From Bacteroidota bacterium (GTDB taxonomy: Bacteria; Bacteroidota; Bacteroidia; Bacteroidales; UBA12077), in contig JAHLLG010000001.1 in NCBI GenBank assembly GCA_020444275.1, positions 1,081,773 to 1,145,772 of the forward strand: a DNA stretch of 64,000 nt, given 5' to 3'. This document shows, piece after piece, positions 57,250 through 64,000 of the stretch. Under the pieces are notes generated by a model. That model saw only the letters and a list, made by a program, of their open reading frames with translations, ran no database searches and was not told the DNA's origin. Made by a program: the position numbers and the translations under genes. Position 1 is the stretch's first letter. Each line of letters begins with the position of its first letter.

Positions 57250-57332
57250 TTTTGTTTTTATGAATACCTTTTTCTATTTAGAACAGAATTATACAATAAA
57301 AGTTTTAAGTTTGCTTGTAAATACGACATTAT

Positions 57333-58067
57333 ATGAATCAAGATGATATATATAATCAGCTAAAAAAACTACTGGCAGAGTCGGGAGGTAAGTTTAATAT
57401 TCTTGAAGAACAAGTTGATATAGATTTACAGGTAGAATTTTTTGAAATGATCAACGAGGTAAAGAATGGTGATACTGTTACAGAAACAGACCATCTTGCT
57501 GATTTAGAGAAAAAATTGAATGATAACGATACTGAGGTTTCAGAGAAAAAACAGATCCTGATTACCTTGTCAAATATTAAAGAAGAACCTGAAGCTTATA
57601 GGATAATAGAACGATTTGTTGGTACTCAAGATAAAGATCTGAACTCTTGGGCTACTTTAGCTTTACAACATAGTAGAATTAATCTGGAGTCGCACTTTTT
57701 AGACGAGCAACAAATATTTATTTCTACCGGGTTAGGAGGGAAACACGAAAAATTGAGATATTTTATTGTGTGTAGATTGAATGATAATGTTGAACTTTCT
57801 GAGGCACAAAAGAAAATTGTAGAGACAGAGTTTGAGCATATTTTCACTAAATATCAGTCTGTTATTGAAAAACTTAGTCAGTTTAAAAACTATTTTACTA
57901 TTGTTGGATTAATCCCTATAGATGTTTCACTGAATGAAGTAATTAAAGCAGCTATTGATGAGTCAAATATGTATGGAGATTTTATCCATTCAAAGTTTTT
58001 AGTTACCAATGTTAAAATATTACAACAACACGAAATAGAAAAACAATTTAAAAAATTAGGAATATAA
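57333..58067 (+). CDS. Uncharacterised HEAT-like helical protein
   Basis: 244 residues, no signal peptide or membrane segment. Predicted all-helical with an acidic N-terminus; the segment KKQILITLSNIKEEPEAYRIIERFVGTQDKDLNSWATLALQHSR (about 70-115) resembles a pair of HEAT-type repeats. A C-terminal alpha/beta stretch (about 160-205, FTIVGLIPIDVSLNEVIKAAI) follows. No catalytic motif is visible and I do not recognise the family. It lies 6 bases before a thiamine-binding-like gene, so the two probably function together, and is divergent from feoB. Confidence 0.7.
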   Translation: MNQDDIYNQLKKLLAESGGKFNILEEQVDIDLQVEFFEMINEVKNGDTVTETDHLADLEKKLNDNDTEVSEKKQILITLSNIKEEPEAYRIIERFVGTQDKDLNSWATLALQHSRINLESHFLDEQQIFISTGLGGKHEKLRYFIVCRLNDNVELSEAQKKIVETEFEHIFTKYQSVIEKLSQFKNYFTIVGLIPIDVSLNEVIKAAIDESNMYGDFIHSKFLVTNVKILQQHEIEKQFKKLGI

Positions 58068-58073
58068 TTAAAT

Positions 58074-58370
58074 ATGATGAAAAATCACGTGAATATCGCA
58101 CTACAGGTTTTACCTAAATCAAAAACTAAAGAAACGTATGATTTGGTTGATGATGCCATAAAGGTTATTCAGGAATCGGGTTTAAAATACCAGGTTTGCC
58201 CTTTTGAAACTGCTATTGAAGGGCCATACAATGAAGTAATGCAATTAGTTGAAAAGGTTCAGGAAAAATGCTTTAATAGTGGAGCCGATGAGTTATTAGT
58301 GTATGTGAAAATTCAAAACCGGAAACAAGGAGATGTCACCATTGAAGAGAAGATGAAAAAGTATAGATAA
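58074..58370 (+). CDS. Thiamine-binding-like protein (MTH1187/YkoF family)
   Basis: A 98-residue ferredoxin-like protein. The N-terminal strand NIALQVLP, the central LKYQVCPFETAIEGPYNEVMQ and the later VYVKI strand match the MTH1187/YqgV family, whose members bind thiamine or related ligands and form tetramers. The Cys-Pro followed by T-A-I-E-G is the family's ligand-region signature. There are two consecutive ATGs (58074 and 58077). It follows the HEAT-like gene by 6 bases and precedes a terminator. Confidence 0.8.
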   Translation: MMKNHVNIALQVLPKSKTKETYDLVDDAIKVIQESGLKYQVCPFETAIEGPYNEVMQLVEKVQEKCFNSGADELLVYVKIQNRKQGDVTIEEKMKKYR

Positions 58371-58380
58371 CTAAAAAAGA

Positions 58381-58410
58381 AAAAGCTGCCCAATTAGGCA
58401 GCTTTTATTT
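58381..58410 (+). terminator. Bidirectional terminator
   Basis: Arms AAAAGCTGCC and GGCAGCTTTT with a 6-base loop, then a T run. It separates the MTH1187-like gene and the convergent DUF3276 gene. Confidence 0.87.
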
Positions 58411-58412
58411 TT

Positions 58413-58838
58413 TTATTCATTTGTGTTTCCCAGGTCATCGAAATCTACGTCTGAGGAGTAACCTTCGGTTTTTACAGTTTCTAATTCTGTTTTTTCCTGA
58501 GTTACTTCAGCGTTTACTCCGGTATTTTCTTTTTCAAGAGGTTCTTGTTCCGGAGCATTTTCCTTGATAAAATCAATTACTTCAGTAAGGTTTTCCGCAA
58601 ATTTGTCAAAATCTTCTTTATACAAGAAAATTTTGTGCTTCTCAAAATAATGTCTTCCGTCACGGTTAAACCTTTTCTTACTTTCTGTGATGGTTAAATA
58701 ATAATCATTTCTTCTTGTTGCTTTAACATCTAAAAAGTAAGTCCTTTTCCCAGCTCTTACAACTTTAGAGAAAATTTCTTCACGTGTGTTTTCGCCATTC
58801 TTCTCTAATCCTTCATTTTTGTCGTATCCGTCCATCAT
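58413..58838 (-). CDS. DUF3276 PUR-fold nucleic-acid-binding protein
   Basis: 141 residues. The core (about 20-90) has FSKVVRAGKRTYFLDVKATRRNDYYLTITESKK and HYFEKHKIFLYKEDFDKFAENL, the PUR-alpha-like repeat found in DUF3276 proteins (BpuR of Borrelia is a studied relative that binds DNA and RNA). The C-terminus (about 95-141) is acidic and disordered. A nucleic-acid-binding regulatory role follows from the family; targets are unknown. Two adjacent ATGs (58838 and 58835) exist, and a -7 box lies at 58873. Confidence 0.85.
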   Translation of the reverse strand: MMDGYDKNEGLEKNGENTREEIFSKVVRAGKRTYFLDVKATRRNDYYLTITESKKRFNRDGRHYFEKHKIFLYKEDFDKFAENLTEVIDFIKENAPEQEPLEKENTGVNAEVTQEKTELETVKTEGYSSDVDFDDLGNTNE

Positions 58839-58872
58839 AAATTAATTTAGTTGTTTAAATTTATCAACACCT

Positions 58873-58880
58873 CAAAAGTA
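58873..58880 (-). promoter_or_regulatory. Candidate -7 element of the DUF3276 gene
   Basis: TACTTTTG on the minus strand, an exact -7 match 34 bases before the ATG at 58838. No convincing -33. Confidence 0.45.
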
Positions 58881-59084
58881 AAAAATAATTTGATATATCA
58901 TTAAATAATTGGTTTTTTTTAGAAAAACGATGTTAACAAGATTTTAACAAAAAGATTATTAACTAATTAATACTGAGTATTTATAGTATTAATTAATGAT
59001 CAGCTTTAAATAATTCAAGAAAAGCTGTTATGGATTGTAAAAATTCATTTACTTTGCAGGCTTTAAAGCTAAACTATAAATATT

Positions 59085-59090
59085 AAGGAG
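59085..59090 (+). promoter_or_regulatory. Shine-Dalgarno of nusB
   Basis: AAGGAG ends 10 bases before the ATG at 59101 and supports that start. A near-match -7 (TACTTTG) lies at about 59050-59056. Confidence 0.5.
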
Positions 59091-59100
59091 TTCTTATAAA

Positions 59101-60054
59101 ATGATAAGCAGAAGGTTATTACGAACCAAAACACTACAAATCTGTTATGCTTATTTAAAATCGGGCGGGCAAACGATTAATCAGGCAGAAAAAGAGTTAT
59201 TTTTTAGTATCCAAAAATCATATGATCTATATCACTATCTATTATTACTTATGTTAGACGTGGTTGATTATGCTGAGTCGCGAATTGAGCTGGCAAAGAA
59301 TAAAAAAATGCCGACGTATGATGATCTTAATCCAAATACAAAGTTTATCGACAATAGATTAATACAAGCCCTTAGGGAAAATGAGGATCTTAAAAAGTAC
59401 TTAAACGATCAGAAGCTTAGTTGGACTAATTATCCTGAATTAATAAAAGGTTTGTATAATGAAATCCGTGAGTCGGAGTTCTATAAGAAATATATGGAAT
59501 CGACAACAAGAGGGTTTAACGAGGATAAAAAATTCATTGTTGAACTCTACTCTAAAGTAGTTATTATTTACGAACCACTATATCAAAACCTTGAAGAGCA
59601 AAGTATTTTCTGGAACGATGATGTTGAATTTGTTGTAGGAATGATTGTTAAATCACTTAGAGCATTTAAAGCATCGGATAATCAGAATGTAAGGTTGATG
59701 CCTTTATTTAAGAACGAGGAAGACAGGGATTTTGTAAAGCGACTGTTTAGAAAAGCGGTTCTAAATCACAAGGAAAATGAGGAGCTGATTTCACAGTTTA
59801 TTAAAAACTGGGATGTGGAGCGGGTAGCATTTATGGATATTGTTGTAATGAGTTTAGCTATAACAGAGATGGTAGAGTTTTCCGAAATTCCGGTTAAAGT
59901 GAGCCTTGATGAGTATATTGAAATATCAAAATATTATAGCACACAAAAAAGTAACATATTTATTAATGGTATTTTGGATAAAACAGTTGAACACCTAAAA
60001 GAGCAAGGCAAGATAAAGAAAGTTGGGCGCGGTTTAATTGGCGAGGTTAATTAA
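59101..60054 (+). CDS. nusB: Transcription antitermination factor NusB (long Bacteroidota form)
   Basis: 317 residues, more than twice the usual 130-150. The conserved N-terminal SRRLLRTKTLQICYAY and the C-terminal NusB core WDVERVAFMDIVVMSLAITEMVEFSEIPVKVSLDEYIEISKYYSTQKSNIFINGILD are clear. Between them are about 150 extra residues of helical sequence (about 50-215), as in other Bacteroidota. NusB binds boxA RNA with NusE to prevent early termination in rRNA operons. It heads a conserved group with DUF1573, yajC, ybbR and coaE. Confidence 0.93.
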   Translation: MISRRLLRTKTLQICYAYLKSGGQTINQAEKELFFSIQKSYDLYHYLLLLMLDVVDYAESRIELAKNKKMPTYDDLNPNTKFIDNRLIQALRENEDLKKYLNDQKLSWTNYPELIKGLYNEIRESEFYKKYMESTTRGFNEDKKFIVELYSKVVIIYEPLYQNLEEQSIFWNDDVEFVVGMIVKSLRAFKASDNQNVRLMPLFKNEEDRDFVKRLFRKAVLNHKENEELISQFIKNWDVERVAFMDIVVMSLAITEMVEFSEIPVKVSLDEYIEISKYYSTQKSNIFINGILDKTVEHLKEQGKIKKVGRGLIGEVN

Positions 60055-60115
60055 ACTTTGATTGAAGGTAAATAATGTATTACTTTATGATCTATTTAAT
60101 TGATATTTACACGAT

Positions 60116-60568
60116 ATGAGACAGAAAAGGCAATATTTAATCTATTTAACCCTCATGGTTACGGTTTTTGCTTTGTCATGTTCGTCAGGTAATAAGAAAA
60201 CATCTGGGAAAGCAAACCAATCGACCACAGATGTAAAAGGATTTCCAGAAATACAGTTTGATACTACGTATTACGATTTTGGAACACTAATACAAGGCGA
60301 GAAAGCTGCGTATACATTTAGGTTTAAAAATACAGGAACTGCCGACTTAATCATTTATGATGCTTTCTCTACATGTGGTTGTACAGTTCCTGAGTTTAGT
60401 AATGAACCAATAAATCCGGGCAATAGCGGAAAAATTGATGTGGTATTTAATAGTGAAGGGAAACGAGGATTACAATACAAAACAGTTACATTAAAACTAA
60501 ATACTGAACAAAAAGAAAAGACGTTAACAATTAAAGCAAACATTATAGAAAATAATTATAAATCTTAA
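60116..60568 (+). CDS. DUF1573 lipoprotein
   Basis: 150 residues with a lipoprotein signal ending in ALSC, then a single immunoglobulin-like DUF1573 domain (about 45-145): FDTTYYDFGTLIQGEKAAYTFRF, DAFSTCGCTVPEF with its Cys-Gly-Cys, and the PINPGNSGKIDVVFNSEGKRG strand pair. The domain is common in Bacteroidota and usually lies between nusB and yajC. The function is unknown; surface or periplasmic protein-protein contact is plausible. Confidence 0.87.
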   Translation: MRQKRQYLIYLTLMVTVFALSCSSGNKKTSGKANQSTTDVKGFPEIQFDTTYYDFGTLIQGEKAAYTFRFKNTGTADLIIYDAFSTCGCTVPEFSNEPINPGNSGKIDVVFNSEGKRGLQYKTVTLKLNTEQKEKTLTIKANIIENNYKS

Positions 60569-60581
60569 TAACTAAAAAATC

Positions 60582-60905
60582 ATGAACAATTTATTGTATG
60601 TATTATTAATGGGACAACCAACAGAAGGACAAAACCCACTGATGTCTTTTTTACCATTATTACTAATTATTGTGGTTTTCTACTTTTTTATGATTCGTCC
60701 TCAGATGAAACGTCAGAAAGATTTAAGAAAATACAGAGAATCGTTAGCAAAAGGCGATAAAGTAATTACTACAGGAGGAATTTATGGTAAAGTAGATGGC
60801 CTTAAAGATAACTATGTTATTGTTGAAGTTGACAATAATGTAAAATTAAAAATTGATAAAAGTGCTATTTTAAAAGATTCTTCCGATATTAGTACTGCAA
60901 AATAA
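60582..60905 (+). CDS. yajC: Preprotein translocase subunit YajC
   Basis: 107 residues with one membrane helix (about 20-42) and the family pattern PLLLIIVVFYFFMIRPQMKRQKD followed by the small soluble SH3-like domain KGDKVITTGGIYGKVDGL. YajC associates with SecDF in the Sec translocon. It lies 14 bases after the DUF1573 gene. Confidence 0.94.
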   Translation: MNNLLYVLLMGQPTEGQNPLMSFLPLLLIIVVFYFFMIRPQMKRQKDLRKYRESLAKGDKVITTGGIYGKVDGLKDNYVIVEVDNNVKLKIDKSAILKDSSDISTAK

Positions 60906-60908
60906 TAT

Positions 60909-61050
60909 AAACGGGTTAATGTGCTAGCGGTTTTTAGTTTAATTAAACTATTGACAAGTCTGCCCGTTTAAAGGTAGGCTCAGTGCGATATCCAGAATAT
61001 AAATAGTTGTCGATCTGAACCTGCTGGTGATGAATTTGACAACTATTTTT
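60909..61050. other. Structured intergenic region between yajC and ybbR
   Basis: The 168-base gap holds two long-range pairings. AAACGGG (60909-60915) pairs with CCCGTTT (60963-60969) around an inner palindrome AGTTTAATTAAACT (60937-60950). Then AAATAGTTGTC (61001-61011) pairs with GACAACTATTT (61038-61048), followed by TTATATTTT. The last hairpin could be a terminator with a long loop, or the leader of the ybbR transcript. It is more ordered than other gaps here. Confidence 0.4.
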
Positions 61051-61073
61051 ATATTTTAAACGTTGTAATTATT

Positions 61074-62075
61074 GTGGAAATAAAGCAGATTGAAGAAAAT
61101 ATTAAGAACTTTTTTAAGAAAAGAAATTTTAAAGCTGATCGCAGGTTAATGATTTTTCTTTTTTTTGTTGTGTTGTCTACAATATTTTGGTTTTTAAACC
61201 AGTTGGAAGATGAATATGTTTCGGACATAACACTTCCCGTGCGATATACTAACTTTCCGAATAATAAGATATTGGTTAATGAACTGCCAGATCATTTAGA
61301 TTTAAGAGTTAGAGCACATGGGTATAAATTGTTAGAGTATAAAATAAGTAATAAATTTTTACCATTCGCAATTAACGTAAATTCGCTTACTTTACGCATG
61401 CACTCACAGTCAAGTTATGCTAAGTTTTTTTCCCGAACAGCCCTTCTAGCTGATAAAATTGAAGATCAGCTGAGTTCTGAGCTCGAAATTGTATCCATTT
61501 CTCCGGATACACTCTATTTTGATTTTGCCGATAAGGTTTTTAAAAGAGTTCCTGTAGTTTCGAATCTGGATATCAATCCGGCAACACAGCATATGGTTCG
61601 TGGTAAAATAAAGTTCGACCCTGATAGTATTACAATTGCAGGTGCTAATCCTATTGTTGATACCATTCAGATGGTATTTACACAAAAAGAGAAGTTAACT
61701 GAGCTGCATGAGAATTATACCGACGAGGTAAAACTGAAAGAAATCAGTAATATAGATTTCTCTGAGGATGAGGTTGAAGTGCATATTAATATAGATAAAT
61801 TTACAGAAGGTGCACAAAAGGTTAAATTAAATATTATTAACGTGCCCGATTCACTTATTATCCGCACATTTCCCAAGGAGGTAACGGTAACCTATTTTGT
61901 GGCGTTAAGTGATTATGAAAAAGTACTACCACAGCTTTTTGAAGCCATTGTAGATTATAGTCAAGCGACAACCCAGGAGAATAAACTCAAAATTGAAATT
62001 AAGAATGCTCCGGATTATGTACAGTCGTTGCGTTATAATCCAAAATCTGTTGAATATATTATTGAAAAGAAATAA
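61074..62075 (+). CDS. YbbR-domain protein (CdaR-like)
   Basis: 333 residues with a GTG start at 61074, one N-terminal membrane helix (about 27-43, LMIFLFFVVLSTIFWFLNQ) and an extracytoplasmic part with two or three YbbR-like repeats (SDITLPVRYTNFPNNKIL; KVFKRVPVVSNLDI; DFSEDEVEVHINIDKFTEG). YbbR domains occur in CdaR, the regulator of the c-di-AMP cyclase CdaA in Firmicutes. Here it stands between yajC and coaE, without cdaA beside it, so a c-di-AMP role is only a possibility. It overlaps coaE by one base (TAATG). Confidence 0.83.
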   Translation: MEIKQIEENIKNFFKKRNFKADRRLMIFLFFVVLSTIFWFLNQLEDEYVSDITLPVRYTNFPNNKILVNELPDHLDLRVRAHGYKLLEYKISNKFLPFAINVNSLTLRMHSQSSYAKFFSRTALLADKIEDQLSSELEIVSISPDTLYFDFADKVFKRVPVVSNLDINPATQHMVRGKIKFDPDSITIAGANPIVDTIQMVFTQKEKLTELHENYTDEVKLKEISNIDFSEDEVEVHINIDKFTEGAQKVKLNIINVPDSLIIRTFPKEVTVTYFVALSDYEKVLPQLFEAIVDYSQATTQENKLKIEIKNAPDYVQSLRYNPKSVEYIIEKK

Positions 62076-62662
62076 TGATTAAGGTTGGATTAACGGGTGG
62101 TATAGGTAGTGGAAAAACCTTGGTAAGCAAAGTTTTTATTCGGTTGGGAATTCCTGTTTTTAATGCCGATTACGAAGCTAAGGTTATTCTAAATAGCGAT
62201 AAAGAAACCATTAAACAGGTAAAAAAAGAATTTGGCAGTGAAATTTATACCGATCAGGGTATTGATAGAAAGAAACTTGCTGAGATTATCTTCAACAATA
62301 TAACTGCTTTACAGAAAATAAATGCAATCATTCACCCTCGTGTACGTCAATATTTTTATGAATGGTTGAAAAAGCAAAAGGTACCATATGTGATCGAGGA
62401 GGCAGCAATTCTTTTCGAGAGTGGTGCAAATCAGGAGCTCGATTTAACAATAAATGTACATGCCGATGAGTTAGTTAGGGTTAGGCGTGTAATGTTGCGA
62501 GATAATACAACCGAGGAGACAGTTAAAAGTCGAATGAAAAATCAAATGAGCGATAGGCAAAGAGAAAAACTTGCCGATTATACAATTCATAATAATGGTG
62601 ATAGAATGCTATTACCGCAAATTTTAGAAATACATCAACATATTTTAAGTAAGAGTAAATAA
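62075..62662 (+). CDS. coaE: Dephospho-CoA kinase
   Basis: 195 residues. The P-loop [13 protein letters not shown] is at about 5-17, the substrate Asp in FNADYEAK follows, [11 protein letters not shown] and [14 protein letters not shown] form the CoA-binding domain, and [12 protein letters not shown] and RVRRVMLRD complete the family pattern. It makes coenzyme A in the final step; coaBC is at 19893. It overlaps ybbR by one base and ends 1 base before the next gene. Confidence 0.95.
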   Translation: MIKVGLTGGIGSGKTLVSKVFIRLGIPVFNADYEAKVILNSDKETIKQVKKEFGSEIYTDQGIDRKKLAEIIFNNITALQKINAIIHPRVRQYFYEWLKKQKVPYVIEEAAILFESGANQELDLTINVHADELVRVRRVMLRDNTTEETVKSRMKNQMSDRQREKLADYTIHNNGDRMLLPQILEIHQHILSKSK

Positions 62663-62663
62663 C

Positions 62664-63383
62664 ATGGGAAAATTTGGTAAATGGATAGCCGGTGGATTAG
62701 GTTGGGCAGTGTTTGGACCCATAGGAGGAATCTTAGGTTTTGCGCTGGGAGCAATGTTCGAATCTCCGGAAGTTAGCCAAAAAAGAGGATATTCTGCTAC
62801 CACAACAGGTAGCTTTGCAATGACACTTTTAGTTTTAGTCGCTGCTGTGATGAAAGCCGATGGACGAGTATTAAAATCGGAACTGAATTATGTAAAAAAA
62901 TATTTTGTACAGGCTTTTGGTGAAGATTCCGCTGCAGAGGCCATTAAGATGCTACGGGACATTTTACAACAGAATATTCCAACACAATCAATTGGAATGC
63001 AAATTAAACAAAACATGGATTACGCATCGCGGTTACAGTTGCTCCATCTATTATTCGGAGTTGCGCAGGCCGACGGGAAAGTAGATATTTCTGAACTAAA
63101 TACAATTGCCTCCATAGCAGGTTATATGGGAATCGGATCAAAAGATTTTGAGTCGATAAAATCCATGTTTGTTGAAGATGTAAACTCAGCATATAAAATT
63201 CTGGAGGTTGATCAGCATGCTAGTGATGAGGAGATTAAGAAGGCTTACCGTAAAATGGCTGTTAAATATCATCCTGATAAAGTGAGTCATTTGGGTGAAG
63301 ATTTTCAGATAAAAGCCAAAGAGAAGTTTCAGAAAGTGAACGAAGCGTACGAAAAAATTAAAAAGGAGAGAGGAATAGCATAA
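62664..63383 (+). CDS. TerB/DnaJ-domain protein (DjlA-like)
   Basis: 239 residues. A Gly-rich membrane or membrane-associated start ([23 protein letters not shown]) is followed by a TerB-like helical domain (about 45-165) with conserved acidic motifs [11 protein letters not shown] and [12 protein letters not shown], then a C-terminal J domain (about 175-239) with the HPD in [11 protein letters not shown] domains activate DnaK, so the protein may recruit DnaK to the membrane, as DjlA does. It starts 1 base after coaE. Confidence 0.87.
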   Translation: MGKFGKWIAGGLGWAVFGPIGGILGFALGAMFESPEVSQKRGYSATTTGSFAMTLLVLVAAVMKADGRVLKSELNYVKKYFVQAFGEDSAAEAIKMLRDILQQNIPTQSIGMQIKQNMDYASRLQLLHLLFGVAQADGKVDISELNTIASIAGYMGIGSKDFESIKSMFVEDVNSAYKILEVDQHASDEEIKKAYRKMAVKYHPDKVSHLGEDFQIKAKEKFQKVNEAYEKIKKERGIA

Positions 63384-63479
63384 AATTATGATGAATAAGC
63401 AACAAATTTTATAAAAACTATTTCCGTTTATTAAATTGAATATTAATTTTGCAAGGCAATAAAAACAAAAATCAAATTT

Positions 63480-63959
63480 ATGTTAAAAGATATTTTATCA
63501 ATTTCAGGGTACGGTGGTTTATTTAAATTTATTTCGCAAGGAAGAAATGGTATAATTGTAGAATCGCTAGAAGATAAAAAAAGAATGAATGCCAGTGCAA
63601 CAGCAAAAATTAGTGCATTGGAAGATATAGCCATTTTTACCGAAACCGAAGATATTCCGTTAAAAGATGTTTTTAAAGCCATTTCGGAAAAGGAAAACGG
63701 AGGCGAGGCGATTAAGCATAAATCATCTGCCGACGAACTAAAAAGCTACTTTGAAGAGGTATTGCCAGACTATGATCGAGACAGAGTATATGTTTCGGAT
63801 ATTAAAAAGGTTGTACAGTGGTATAATATTTTGCATAAGTTCGATATGTTAAACTTTGATGAGGAAGAAGAAACAGAAGAGAAACAGGAAGAGGTAAATG
63901 CTGAAGAGAAGAAGGAAGAAAAGAAAGAGGACAAAACAAAAAAGGAAGACAAAGAATAA
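63480..63959 (+). CDS. DUF5606 family protein
   Basis: 159 residues. The N-terminal domain (about 1-60) starts MLKDILSISGYGGLFKFISQ and continues with GRNGIIVESLEDKKRMNASA, a conserved opening of DUF5606 proteins. A second segment (about 60-125) has DRDRVYVSDIKKVVQWYNILH. The last 35 residues are nearly all Glu and Lys (EEEETEEKQEEV..), a disordered charged tail. No function is known. It lies 96 bases after the J-domain gene, probably with its own promoter. Confidence 0.83.
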   Translation: MLKDILSISGYGGLFKFISQGRNGIIVESLEDKKRMNASATAKISALEDIAIFTETEDIPLKDVFKAISEKENGGEAIKHKSSADELKSYFEEVLPDYDRDRVYVSDIKKVVQWYNILHKFDMLNFDEEEETEEKQEEVNAEEKKEEKKEDKTKKEDKE

Positions 63960-63985
63960 TTATCAAATAGTTTCCAAAAGAAAAT

Positions 63986-64000
63986 CCGCCCGAAAGGCGG
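63986..64000 (+). terminator. Terminator hairpin cut by the window end
   Basis: CCGCC (63986-63990), loop CGAAA, GGCGG (63996-64000), preceded by AAAAT. The T run would lie past the window, so this is probably the terminator of the DUF5606 gene. Confidence 0.6.

Overview
The window looks like a stretch of chromosomal backbone from a low-GC member of the Bacteroidota, probably class Bacteroidia and plausibly a marine or anaerobic lineage; the lineage below class is inference. Support for the phylum: a short (286-residue) primary sigma factor, repeated promoter matches to TTTG-N18..21-TAnnTTTG, a SusC/SusD pair, a PorD-like type IX secretion protein, the order bamD-rpoZ-coaBC-porD-recN, the order nusB-DUF1573-yajC-ybbR-coaE, a double-length NusB, a fused FeoA-FeoB, and few Shine-Dalgarno sequences. 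I annotate 55 protein genes (one cut by the left edge, one 41-codon gene) and one tRNA-Pro(GGG). I saw no rRNA, CRISPR array, prophage, integrase, transposase or clear pseudogene.

Layout. 1-5840: a partial ftsE with a small upstream gene (minus strand), then a large periplasmic TPR protein and an outer-membrane barrel (plus strand). 6153-18574: housekeeping genes (gyrB, a secreted S9-type hydrolase, dapF, an HtrA protease, the primary sigma factor, uvrB with a secreted EEP-fold nuclease or phosphatase, tRNA-Pro, trxB, a PLP-dependent alpha-oxoamine synthase). 18722-25931: bamD, rpoZ, coaBC, porD, recN, fabI and a DUF819 membrane protein. 26142-32476: a YfcC-type transporter and an Omp85-like barrel on the minus strand, divergent from the histidine-degradation genes hutI and ftcD. 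32726-39711: SusC, SusD and two lipoproteins, with no degradative enzyme. 40074-42924: cysC-cysD-cysN, which make APS and PAPS. 42958-44279: NlpC/P60 peptidase, a 41-residue membrane peptide and a NUDIX hydrolase in a tightly packed operon. 44442-50516: a PgpH-like c-di-AMP phosphodiesterase, lolA, ftsK and a lipoprotein. 50748-52762: carbamate kinase and ornithine carbamoyltransferase. 52837-57164: DUF4105, DUF456 and the ferrous-iron uptake genes, with a candidate operator overlapping the feo promoter. 57333-63959: an unrecognised gene paired with a thiamine-binding-like protein, a PUR-fold protein, then nusB, DUF1573, yajC, ybbR, coaE, a TerB/DnaJ protein and DUF5606.

Common themes are envelope biogenesis (BamD, LolA, PorD, YajC, Omp85-like, TPR/barrel pair), core information processing (GyrB, SigA, RpoZ, NusB, UvrB, RecN, FtsK), cofactors and lipids (CoaBC, CoaE, FabI, alpha-oxoamine synthase), and nutrient use (SusCD, FeoAB, Hut, CysCDN, ArcBC). 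I found no clear undescribed system. The best leads are a 22-base GC-rich palindrome sitting exactly between units of a decamer repeat (25981-26042), the inverted repeat over the feo promoter, the enzyme-free SusCD operon, and the TPR/barrel pair.
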